43,797 nucleotides of DNA, taken from NCBI RefSeq assembly GCF_004349235.1, contig NZ_SMKY01000044.1, forward strand, positions 1 to 43,797, given 5' to 3'. Below the pieces are notes generated by a model, which did not search any database, was not told where the DNA came from, and worked only from the letters and a program-made list of their open reading frames with translations. Position 1 is the first letter of the stretch. Each line of letters starts with the position of its first letter. This DNA comes from Actinomadura darangshiensis. Its GTDB lineage: Bacteria; Actinomycetota; Actinomycetes; Streptosporangiales; Streptosporangiaceae. The position numbers and the translations under genes were made by a program. Positions 34,504 to 41,696 of the stretch are shown piece after piece.

Positions 34504-35415
34504 GTGGTCGTCTTGAAGGTGCTTTACATCACCGGTTGGTGCCGTAGTGGCAGCACAATGCTGGGCAATGTCCTCGCCGAGGTGCCGGGTGTCGTGCATG
34601 TGGGCGAGTTGCGCTTCCTCTGGCGCAACGGGGTGCTCGGTACCGGCAGTAACCGGCGGTGCGGCTGCGGTTCGAACCACCGCGAGTGCCCGTTCTGGTC
34701 CGAGGTGCTGGAGGAGGTCCGGCCGGCGGGGCGCTCGCTCGAACGCCATGCGGCCCAGGTCGTGGCCTGGCAGGAGGAGTACCGCACCCGGCACACCTGG
34801 CGGGTGCTGCAGGCCCCTCCGCGCAACGGGTGGCCGTCGACGCTCGCGGCCGCCTACCGCGCGATCGCGCGGGTCTCCGGCGCACGGGTCGTCGTCGACA
34901 GTTCCAAGTACGCCTCCGACGCCGCGGTGCTTTCCACACTGCCGGAGATCGAGGGCCGCTACGTCCACCTGATCCGGGATCCGCGCGCGGTCGCCTGCTC
35001 GTGGGCGCGTCCCAAGGCCTACACCGGGCACCGCTCGGTGCTGAACAGCACGCTGCACTGGACGGGCTTCAACCTCGCCGCCGAGGCGGTCGGCCGCGCG
35101 CACCGGGCGGATTCGCTGCACATGCGGTACGAGGACCTCGTCGGCAGCCCGCGCGCCGCCGTGGGGGCCGTCCTGGCGCTGCTCGGGCACGGCGGGCAGA
35201 ACCCCGTCGCCGCCGACGGCACCGTCGAACTCGGCGGCAACCACACGGTCACCGGCAACCCGAACCGCTTCGCCCGCGGCCGGACCGCCATCGAGGAGGA
35301 CCGCCGGTGGCACACCGCGCTGCCGCGCCCGCAGCGTTCGGCGGCCACGCTCCTCTCGCTTCCGCTCCTGAACCGGTACGGCTACCCGAAGGAGACGACT
35401 TGGACTTGGGACTGA
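34504..35415 (+). CDS. PAPS-dependent sulfotransferase
   Basis: About 303 residues from a GTG at 34504; a TTG at 34513 or upstream in-frame starts are possible, and a G-rich site precedes. The 5'-phosphosulfate-binding loop is YITGWCRSGSTMLGNVLAE and the 3'-phosphate site is YVHLIRDPRAVACSWARP, preceded by DSSKYASDA. A CGCGSNHRECPFW stretch holds four Cys/His that may bind metal. The enzyme should sulfate a hydroxyl (or amine) of a small molecule. It is the first gene of the capsid/carrier-protein operon and overlaps the SDR gene by 16 nt. In aziridine-forming pathways sulfate serves as leaving group, a possible role here. Confidence 0.88.
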   Translation: MVVLKVLYITGWCRSGSTMLGNVLAEVPGVVHVGELRFLWRNGVLGTGSNRRCGCGSNHRECPFWSEVLEEVRPAGRSLERHAAQVVAWQEEYRTRHTWRVLQAPPRNGWPSTLAAAYRAIARVSGARVVVDSSKYASDAAVLSTLPEIEGRYVHLIRDPRAVACSWARPKAYTGHRSVLNSTLHWTGFNLAAEAVGRAHRADSLHMRYEDLVGSPRAAVGAVLALLGHGGQNPVAADGTVELGGNHTVTGNPNRFARGRTAIEEDRRWHTALPRPQRSAATLLSLPLLNRYGYPKETTWTWD

Positions 35416-36173
35416 ACGGAAAGGTGGCCCTGGTCGCGGGCGGCTCCGCGGGCATCGGCCTCGCGATCGCCCGCGACCTGGTCAGGGAGGGCGCCACGGT
35501 GTCGATCGCGGGCCGCGACCCCGGCCGGCTGGCCAAGGCCCGCGACGAGATCCGGGCGGAGCTGGGCGCCGAGGTCGGCACCCGCGCGCTGGACGTACGC
35601 GACACCGAGGCGATCCGCGCCTGGGTCGACGACACCGCCGCCGAGCACGGCGCGGTGCACATCGCCGTCGCCAACGCGGGCGGACCGCCGGCCGGGCCGA
35701 CCGGCGCGTTCGGCCCGGACGACTACCGCGACGCGGTCGAACTCGGCATGATCGCCCACATCGCCTTCGTGCAGGCCGCGCTGCCGCATCTGCGCCGGGC
35801 CGGCTGGGGACGCGTCCTGCTGGTCACCAGCGAGACGGTCCGCGAGATCATCCCCAAGTTCGCGCTCTCCGGCATCGTGCGGCCGGGACTGACCGGCTAC
35901 GCCAAGACGCTCGTGCACGAGCTCGGTCCCGGGGACATCACCGTCAACGTGCTCGCCCCCGGGTACACCGCGACGGACGCCCTGCTCTCCGGCCTCACCG
36001 GCGACGCCGAGGCGGAGACCGCCCGCGTCGCCGCGGAGGCCGGCATCCCGCTCGGCCGGGTGGCGAGGCCCGAGGAGGTCGCGGCCGCGGGAACGTTCCT
36101 GCTGAGCGCCCGCGCGAGCTTCGTCACCGGCACCGTCCAGGTCGTCGACGGCGGCCGCTCCCTGGGGATGTGA
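35400..36173 (+). CDS. Atypical short-chain dehydrogenase/reductase (BKR-like SDR)
   Basis: 257 residues from a TTG at 35400, chosen because gaaggag lies 5-11 nt upstream and GLNGKVALVAGGSAGIG follows at once. The cofactor loop is GGSAGIGLAIA and NAG is present (VANAGGP). The catalytic Ser is in LVTSETVRE, but the usual Tyr-x-x-x-Lys 13 residues later reads SGIVR. This places it with the BKR-like SDR branch that lacks the classical pair. It may reduce a ketone by another mechanism or act as a structural or binding partner. It overlaps the sulfotransferase by 16 nt and precedes the capsid gene by 4 nt. Confidence 0.88.
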   Translation: MDLGLNGKVALVAGGSAGIGLAIARDLVREGATVSIAGRDPGRLAKARDEIRAELGAEVGTRALDVRDTEAIRAWVDDTAAEHGAVHIAVANAGGPPAGPTGAFGPDDYRDAVELGMIAHIAFVQAALPHLRRAGWGRVLLVTSETVREIIPKFALSGIVRPGLTGYAKTLVHELGPGDITVNVLAPGYTATDALLSGLTGDAEAETARVAAEAGIPLGRVARPEEVAAAGTFLLSARASFVTGTVQVVDGGRSLGM

Positions 36174-36177
36174 CCCG

Positions 36178-37017
36178 ATGTCCGACGTGCGCATGATGCT
36201 GGACGACCCCGAGCTGACGCGGCGCAGCCCGGGGGAGGAGTTCGCCCTCGCCCACGCCCGGCACGGACCGGAGGCGGCGGTCGAGCTGCGGGCCTCCATC
36301 AGCGACCTGTTCCCGCCGGCGAAGCGCCGCCCCCGGCTGACCGTCCGGCACCTGCTCCGCAAGGCCGTCGTGGACGCCGACGAGGTCACCGTCTTCGCCG
36401 AGCGCGCCGAGAACACCAGGCCGGACGACGCGGCCCCCGAGTGGGAGTTCGCGGTGGGCGCCGAGACCGTCCGGACGCAGCCGATCGAGGCCGCAGTCCC
36501 CGTGCCGAAGGAGATCCTCGCCGACCCGGCGGCGCTGGCCGCGTTCGTGGACTACCGGCTGCTCGTGCGGCTCGGCACGGCGGAGAACGACGTGCTGCTC
36601 AACGGGACCGGCCCGATCCGCGGCCTGCTGGCCACCCCGGGCCTGCGGCGCCGTCCGCCGGACGCGGGGGACGGCGGGTCGGCCGCCCGCGCGCTGCTGG
36701 CGACGGCGGCGCTGTGCGAGTGGTACGGCGGGTCCGCCGACGGGATCGTCATGCACCCGGACGACTGGTGGCCGCTGGTCGGCGACGGCGCGTTCCTGGA
36801 GCGGCTCGCCGTCCAGGGCGTCAGGGTCAGCCGCACCCGCATGGTGCCGGCGGGGACGGCCCTGGTCGGCGACTTCACCGCCGCCGCGACGCTGCTCGAC
36901 CGCCGCTCGTCGGTGATCCGGCTGGACGGCGACGCGCTGGTCGCGGAGATCCGCGAGGGCCTCGCCGTCCACCTGCCGGGCCATTTCGTGCTCACCGAGC
37001 TTCCCGGCCGGGCCTGA
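36178..37017 (+). CDS. HK97-fold major capsid-like protein: probable natural-product encapsulin (Family 3-like)
   Basis: A 279-residue protein matching the phage major-capsid (Phage_capsid) pattern without the N-terminal scaffolding domain. An arm of about 45 residues is followed by an E-loop-like segment (72-100). Next come VPVPKEILADPAALAAFVDY (107-126), LNGTGPIRGLLATPG (141-155), DGIVMHPDDWW (188-198, A-domain strand) and RTRMVPAGTALVGDF (219-233), then DRRSSVIRL and a final beta strand (HFVLTEL). No portal, terminase, protease or tail gene is near. It lies between the SDR gene (4-nt gap) and the transketolase gene (1-nt overlap, TGATG), fixed in a biosynthetic operon. A shell enclosing pathway enzymes is the likely role; assembly is not proven. 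Confidence 0.82.
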   Translation: MSDVRMMLDDPELTRRSPGEEFALAHARHGPEAAVELRASISDLFPPAKRRPRLTVRHLLRKAVVDADEVTVFAERAENTRPDDAAPEWEFAVGAETVRTQPIEAAVPVPKEILADPAALAAFVDYRLLVRLGTAENDVLLNGTGPIRGLLATPGLRRRPPDAGDGGSAARALLATAALCEWYGGSADGIVMHPDDWWPLVGDGAFLERLAVQGVRVSRTRMVPAGTALVGDFTAAATLLDRRSSVIRLDGDALVAEIREGLAVHLPGHFVLTELPGRA

Positions 37018-37838
37018 TGGACGGGCCGGCACCGGTGGACCTGGCGGCGGCGGCCCACCGGATCCGCGAGCACATCGTGCGGATGTGCGGCGGGCCGGAG
37101 GGCGGCCATCTCGGCGGATCGATGTCGCTGGTGGAGATCCTCACCGTCCTCTACTTCGAGGTGATGCGGGTCGACCCGCTCCGGCCCGCCGCGCCGGAGC
37201 GGGACATCCTCCTCCTCAGCAAGGGCCACGGCGCCGTCTGCCTGTACTCCGTGCTGGCCGAGCGCGGCTTCTTCCCGGTCGCGGAACTGGCGGAGTACGC
37301 CCGCCCGGGCAGCAGGCTGATGGGGCACCCGGTCCGCGCGGTGCCCGGGGTGGAGATGCCCACCGGATCCCTCGGGCACGGGCTCGCGCTCGCCAACGGG
37401 TTCGCCCTCGCCGACCGGGGCCGCCGCTGCTTCGCCGTCCTCGGCGACGGCGAGCTGCAGGAGGGGGCGGTCTGGGAGGCGGCCATGGCCTCCGCCGCAC
37501 TCGGGCTGGCCAACCTGACGGTCGTCGTCGACCGCAACGGCCTGCAGATCACCGGCCCCACCGAGGACGCGATCGGGCTGGAGCCGCTGGCGGACCGCTG
37601 GCGGAGCTTCGGCTGGACGGTGCGGGAGGCGGCGGGCCACGACTTCGACGCGCTGCGCACCGCGCTGGCCCGCGACGGGGCAGCGGGCCCGGTCGCGGTC
37701 ATCGCGCACACCGTCAAGGGCCGCGGGCTCCCGTCGCTGGAGGCCAAGACCCGCAGCCACTACGCGAAGCTGAGCGGCCGCCAGGCCGAGCGCTCCCTGG
37801 CCGTGCTGCGCGCCCGGCGCAAGAGGGCGGCCTCATGA
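37017..37838 (+). CDS. Transketolase N-terminal (TPP-binding) subunit
   Basis: 273 residues. The TPP/Mg motif GDGELQEGAVWEAAMA ends with DRNGLQ about 30 residues later. GGHLGGSMSLVEIL, LSKGHGAVCLYSVLAERG and PTGSLGHGLALANG are transketolase hallmarks. It is the first half of a split transketolase; the second half is the next gene, overlapping by 4 nt. Split transketolases occur in secondary metabolism. In amino-group-carrier pathways of the azinomycin/vazabitide kind a transketolase adds a two-carbon ketol unit to a carrier-bound aldehyde. The ATG overlaps the capsid stop, so translation is coupled to the shell protein. Confidence 0.92.
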   Translation: MDGPAPVDLAAAAHRIREHIVRMCGGPEGGHLGGSMSLVEILTVLYFEVMRVDPLRPAAPERDILLLSKGHGAVCLYSVLAERGFFPVAELAEYARPGSRLMGHPVRAVPGVEMPTGSLGHGLALANGFALADRGRRCFAVLGDGELQEGAVWEAAMASAALGLANLTVVVDRNGLQITGPTEDAIGLEPLADRWRSFGWTVREAAGHDFDALRTALARDGAAGPVAVIAHTVKGRGLPSLEAKTRSHYAKLSGRQAERSLAVLRARRKRAAS

Positions 37839-38875
37839 CCGGCGACGGCACGGACGCACCCGGCGGCACGCGCGGCGGCCGGGACGACGAGGGCCCGGCT
37901 CGGCCGCGGTCCGCACGGGAGTCCTACCGCGATGTGCTGCCCGCGCTGATGCGCGCCGACGACCGGCTCTACTGCCTCGACAGCGACACCGGGCTGTTCG
38001 ACCGGGACGCCTTCGCGGCCGTCCCCGGCCGGTACCTCAACCTCGGCATCGCCGAGCACAACCTGATGGGCACGGCCGCGGGCCTCGCCGCGAGCGGGGC
38101 GATGCCGTTCGTCACCACGATGGCCACCTTCGCCACCACCCGCGCGCTGGAGGTCATCAAGATCGACATCGCGTACAACGCGCTGCCCGTCCGCATCGTG
38201 GCCACCCACGGCGGGCTGGCCGCGGGGCACCTGGGCCCCACCCACCACGCGCTCGAAGACCTGGGGATCATGCGGATGCTGCCGGGCTTCACGGTGGTCG
38301 TCCCGGGGGACGCGCGGCAGGCGGAGGAGGCGGTCCGGCAGAGCCTGGCGCTGCCCGGGCCCGTCTACATCCGGCTCGGCCGCACGGCGACGCCGGACCT
38401 GGACGGCGGCACGGCCGGGGCCTTCGAGATCGGCCGGGCCCAGTGGCTGCGGCCCCCCGGAGACGTGGCGATCATCGCCTGCGGGCCGCACCCGGTGCTG
38501 GCCGCGCTGCGCGCGGCGGACCTGCTGGAGGCGCACGGCGTGCGGGCGGCCGTGCTCAACCTGCACACGCCGCACCCCCTCGACACGGCGGCGGTCGTGG
38601 CGGCGGCCGCGGGCGCCCTGGGCGTCGTCACGGTTGAGGAGCACTGGCGTTCCGGCGGTCTCGGCGGCGCCGTGGCCGAGACGCTGGCCGAGCACGCGCC
38701 GACCCGGGTGGCGAGGGTCGGCATGCCCGCCACCTTCGCCGAGCGGGCGGGGGACCAGGAGCACCTGCTCGCCCGGTACGGCATCACGGCCGAAGCGGCC
38801 GTCACCGCGGCGCTGAAACTGATCGGCGGAACTCATGGAGGTGGCACGGATGACGCTGACCTGTCCCGAGTGTGA
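37835..38875 (+). CDS. Transketolase C-terminal subunit with low-complexity N-terminal extension
   Basis: 346 residues. Residues about 29-190 are the pyrimidine-binding domain (YLNLGIAEHNLMGTAAGLAA with the catalytic Glu, MATFATTRALEVIK, THGGLAAGHLGPTHHALED). The rest is the transketolase C-domain (VAIIACGPHPVLAAL, VVTVEEHWRSGGLGGAVAE). Residues 1-28 are Gly/Asp/Arg-rich, unlike normal transketolase C-halves which start near the SARESYRDVL segment. Such a disordered extension could be a linker or a shell-targeting segment, which is inference only. It pairs with the upstream N-subunit and its 3' end overlaps the carrier-protein gene by 26 nt. Confidence 0.92.
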   Translation: MTGDGTDAPGGTRGGRDDEGPARPRSARESYRDVLPALMRADDRLYCLDSDTGLFDRDAFAAVPGRYLNLGIAEHNLMGTAAGLAASGAMPFVTTMATFATTRALEVIKIDIAYNALPVRIVATHGGLAAGHLGPTHHALEDLGIMRMLPGFTVVVPGDARQAEEAVRQSLALPGPVYIRLGRTATPDLDGGTAGAFEIGRAQWLRPPGDVAIIACGPHPVLAALRAADLLEAHGVRAAVLNLHTPHPLDTAAVVAAAAGALGVVTVEEHWRSGGLGGAVAETLAEHAPTRVARVGMPATFAERAGDQEHLLARYGITAEAAVTAALKLIGGTHGGGTDDADLSRV

Positions 38876-39017
38876 GGGCCCGGTGCTGCTCACCGAACCG
38901 GTCCGGCTGAGCGAGGTCGCCCAGTGCGCCGACTGCTCCAGCGAACTCGAGGTGGTGGGGCTGGACCCGGTGACCCTCGATCTCGCTCCCGAGATCGAGG
39001 AGGACTGGGGAGAGTGA
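38850..39017 (+). CDS. lysW: LysW-type amino-group carrier protein (AmCP)
   Basis: 55 residues from the ATG at 38850, chosen for the ggagg 8 nt upstream and the typical 54-56 residue length; an ATG at 38835 is possible. A zinc ribbon is formed by CPEC and CADC. The C-terminus is acidic and ends EDWGE, the LysW hallmark: the last Glu side chain accepts the amino acid's alpha-amino group. In Thermus LysW carries aminoadipate for lysine synthesis; in Streptomyces such carriers serve secondary metabolism. Here it is the platform for the kinase, reductase and transketolase. It overlaps the transketolase gene by 26 nt and the ligase gene by 4 nt (GTGA). Confidence 0.95.
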   Translation: MTLTCPECEGPVLLTEPVRLSEVAQCADCSSELEVVGLDPVTLDLAPEIEEDWGE

Positions 39018-39892
39018 GGCCGGTGGCCGTGCTGGCCTCCCGGGTCCGGTACGAGGAGAAGCGCATCTTCGCCGCCCTGGAGCGCCGCGGGGTCGCGTTC
39101 ACGCACGTCGACACCCGCCGGTTCGGCGCCGAACTGGAAGGCGCGCCGGACGGCCCGCCCGAGTACGCGGCGGCATTGAACCGGGAGATCTCCCACAGCC
39201 GCGCTCTGTACGCGTCGCTCCTGCTGGAGGCCCGCGGTGTCGCGACGGTCAACACGTCCGAGGCGATCGCGGTCTGCGGCGACAAGGTGCGGACCTCGCT
39301 GCTGCTGCGCCGCGCCGGGATCCCCACCCCCCGCACCGCGGTCGCGCTCTCCCCGGAGGAGGGCGCGGACGCCGCCGAACGGCTGGGCTTCCCGGTCGTG
39401 ATCAAGCCGCTGACGGGCTCCTGGGGACGGCTGGTGGCGGCCGTCCACGACCGGGCGCAGGCCGAGACCGTGCTGGAGCACCGGGCCGCGCTGCCCTCCC
39501 CGCAGCAGCACATCATCTACCTGCAGGAGTTCGTCGACAAGCCGGGCCGCGACGTCCGGGTGATCGTCGCCGGGGACGAGGTGGTCGGCGCGACGTACCG
39601 CTACTCCGACGGCTGGCGGACCAACGCCGCCCGGGGCGCGCGCTCCGCGCCCTGTCCGCCCACCCCCGAACTGACCGAGCCCGCCCGGGCGGCCGCGCGG
39701 GCGGTGGGCGGCGGGGTGCTGGGCGTCGATCTGGTCGAGGGACCGGCCGGGCCGCTCGTCCTGGAGGTCAACCACGCCGTCGAGTTCCAGGGATTCCAGC
39801 AGGCGCACGGCGACGCCGTCGACGTGGCGGACGCGATCGTCTCGCACGTGCTGGACGCCGCCTCCGGTGCGCGGAGCAGGGAGGCGGTGTGA
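39014..39892 (+). CDS. lysX: LysX/ArgX-type ATP-grasp ligase (loads amino acid onto AmCP)
   Basis: 292 residues from a GTG at 39014 overlapping the carrier stop. It is an ATP-grasp enzyme of the RimK family: NREISHSRALYASLLLEARG and NTSEAIAVCGDKVRTSLLL (substrate and adenine regions), FPVVIKPLTGSWGRLV (ATP-grasp lysine, LysX-typical GSWGR), QEFVDKPGRDVRVIV, and LGVDLVEGPAGPLVLEVNHAVEFQGF (metal-binding Glu/Asn). It should ligate the amino group of glutamate or a relative to the gamma-carboxyl of the carrier's terminal Glu. Substrate choice, aminoadipate or glutamate, depends on a loop I cannot judge with certainty. Confidence 0.92.
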   Translation: MRPVAVLASRVRYEEKRIFAALERRGVAFTHVDTRRFGAELEGAPDGPPEYAAALNREISHSRALYASLLLEARGVATVNTSEAIAVCGDKVRTSLLLRRAGIPTPRTAVALSPEEGADAAERLGFPVVIKPLTGSWGRLVAAVHDRAQAETVLEHRAALPSPQQHIIYLQEFVDKPGRDVRVIVAGDEVVGATYRYSDGWRTNAARGARSAPCPPTPELTEPARAAARAVGGGVLGVDLVEGPAGPLVLEVNHAVEFQGFQQAHGDAVDVADAIVSHVLDAASGARSREAV

Positions 39893-40896
39893 TCCGGGTC
39901 AGCATCATGGGGGCCGCCGGGTACCTGGGCGGCGAGCTGCTGAGACTGCTGCTGGGACATCCCGGAACGTCGATCGCGCAGGCCGTCTCCACCCGCTTTC
40001 CGGGACGCCGCGTCGACTCCGTCCACCCCAACCTGCGCGGCCAGACCGACCTGGTGTTCACCGCGCCGGACGACCTGGAGCGCTGCGACGTCCTGCTGAC
40101 GGCCACGCCGCACCGGGCCACGATGAAACTCCTGCCGGAGGTGCGGGACCGGGCGGAAACGGTGATCGACCTCTCGGGCGACTTCCGGTCACCCGACCCC
40201 GAGGTCTACGAGCGGTACTACGGCGTTCCGCACGCCGCCCCCGAACTGCTCGGCGAGTTCGTGCCCGGCATCCCCGAGCTGTTCCGCGCCGAGCTGGCGG
40301 GGGCCGGCCTCATCAGCGTGCCGGGGTGCGCGGCGACCGCGGCGATCCTCGCCCTGCGTCCGCTGTCCGGGCTGATCGGACCGGACGTGCAGATCGACGC
40401 GCGCACGGGTTCGAGCGGCGCGGGCGCCCGGGCCGGGGACACCAACCTGCACGCCGAGCGCAGTGGCGCGATGCGGGTGTTCGCCCCGGTACGGCACCGG
40501 CATGAGGCCGAGGTCGCCCGGCTGACCGGGCTGAACGCGCGGATGACCGCCACGGGCGTCGAGGCCGTGCGCGGGGTCCAGGTCGTCTGCCACGCGACCG
40601 GGACGTCCGACGAGAGGACGCTGCGCCGCGCCTACCGCGACCATTACGGGACCGAGCCGTTCGTCCGGATCGTCGCCCACCGGACGGGTGCGCACCGGCT
40701 GCCCGATCCCAAACTGCTGTCCGGATCGAACTACTGCGACGTCGGCTTCGCGGTGGACGGCGACCGGATCACCGCGATCGCCGCGCTGGACAACCTCGTG
40801 AAAGGCGGGGCGGGCGCCGCGGTGCAGTGCCTCAACATCCGCGCGGGCGAGCCCGAGACCCTCGGCCTGGGGTTCCCCGGCCTGCACCCGGTCTGA
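39889..40896 (+). CDS. lysY: ArgC/LysY-type semialdehyde-forming reductase
   Basis: 335 residues, GTG start at 39889 with a 4-nt overlap. The Rossmann motif GAAGYLGGELLRLLLGHP is at the N-terminus. The catalytic Cys is in ISVPGCAATAAILAL. DARTGSSGAGARAG, GVQVVCHATG and GSNYCDVGF follow the N-acetyl-gamma-glutamyl-phosphate reductase pattern, and the closing LDNLVKGGAGAAVQCLN is diagnostic. It reduces the carrier-bound acyl phosphate to an aldehyde with NADPH. In this operon the aldehyde is the likely acceptor for the transketolase-borne two-carbon unit. Primary arginine synthesis is unlikely because the gene sits in an AmCP operon. Confidence 0.94.
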   Translation: MIRVSIMGAAGYLGGELLRLLLGHPGTSIAQAVSTRFPGRRVDSVHPNLRGQTDLVFTAPDDLERCDVLLTATPHRATMKLLPEVRDRAETVIDLSGDFRSPDPEVYERYYGVPHAAPELLGEFVPGIPELFRAELAGAGLISVPGCAATAAILALRPLSGLIGPDVQIDARTGSSGAGARAGDTNLHAERSGAMRVFAPVRHRHEAEVARLTGLNARMTATGVEAVRGVQVVCHATGTSDERTLRRAYRDHYGTEPFVRIVAHRTGAHRLPDPKLLSGSNYCDVGFAVDGDRITAIAALDNLVKGGAGAAVQCLNIRAGEPETLGLGFPGLHPV

Positions 40897-41696
40897 TGGG
40901 CGTCACCGTGGTGAAGTGCGGCGGCGCGGTGCCCGCCGAGCCGGTGTGCGCGGACCTGGCGGGCCTCGCGGGCCGGGTGGTCCTCGTCCACGGCGGCGCG
41001 GTGGAGGTCGACCGGCTGGCCGGGGACCTCGGGGTACGCGCCCGCACCCTCGTGTCGCCCAGCGGCGTGACCAGCCGGCACACCGACCCGGCCATGCTCG
41101 ACGTCGTCACGCTCGCCCTCGCGGGACGGGTCAAGCCGCGGCTGCTGCGCGCCCTGGCCGCGGCGGACGTCCCGGCGGTGGGGCTGACCGGGCTCGACGG
41201 CGGGCTGCTGCGGGCGCGGCGCAAGACCGCGCAGCGCACCGTGCGGGACGGCCGCACCGTCATCGTCCGCGACGATCACAGCGGGCGCCTCACCGGCGTG
41301 CGGCCCCGGCCGCTGCGCGTGCTGCTCGACGCCGGGTTCGTCCCGGTGGTGTCGCCGCCCGCGCTCGGCGAGGACGGCACGCCGGTGAACGTGGACGCCG
41401 ACCGGGTCGCGGCGGCGGTCGCGGCCGCGCTCGGCGCCGAGCGGCTGGTCCTGCTGACCACGGCCCCCGGGGTGCTGCGCGACGCGGCCGACGAGGGCAC
41501 CGTGCTGGACCGCTGCGCGCTGGACCCCGCCGGCCCGGTGCCGTACGCGGCGACCGGCGGCATGCACCGAAAGCTCATCGCCTCCCGCGAGGCCCTGCTC
41601 GCCGGCGTCCCCCGGGTCTCGGTCGCCGACGGCCGGGTGCCCCGGCCCGTCACCGCGGCCCTGGACGGCGCCGGCACGACACTGGAGATCACATGA
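40896..41696 (+). CDS. lysZ: ArgB/LysZ-type carrier-bound amino acid kinase
   Basis: 266 residues, with the ATG overlapping the reductase stop by 1 nt (TGATG). It belongs to the amino acid kinase fold: VVKCGGAV (ATP lysine and Gly-rich loop), VLVHGGAVEVDRLAGDLG, VGLTGLDGGLLRARR, NVDADRVAAAVAAALGAERL, LLTTAPGVL and TGGMHRKLIASREALLAG. It phosphorylates the side-chain carboxylate of the carrier-bound amino acid, preparing it for the ArgC-like reductase. Length is about that of LysZ/ArgB. It overlaps the next gene by 4 nt. Confidence 0.94.
   Translation: MGVTVVKCGGAVPAEPVCADLAGLAGRVVLVHGGAVEVDRLAGDLGVRARTLVSPSGVTSRHTDPAMLDVVTLALAGRVKPRLLRALAAADVPAVGLTGLDGGLLRARRKTAQRTVRDGRTVIVRDDHSGRLTGVRPRPLRVLLDAGFVPVVSPPALGEDGTPVNVDADRVAAAVAAALGAERLVLLTTAPGVLRDAADEGTVLDRCALDPAGPVPYAATGGMHRKLIASREALLAGVPRVSVADGRVPRPVTAALDGAGTTLEIT

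Noticed and set aside
36178..37017. Capsid protein as a prophage remnant
   Set aside because: No portal, protease, terminase, tail or integrase gene is near, the gene is intact, and its start and stop are coupled to biosynthetic genes.
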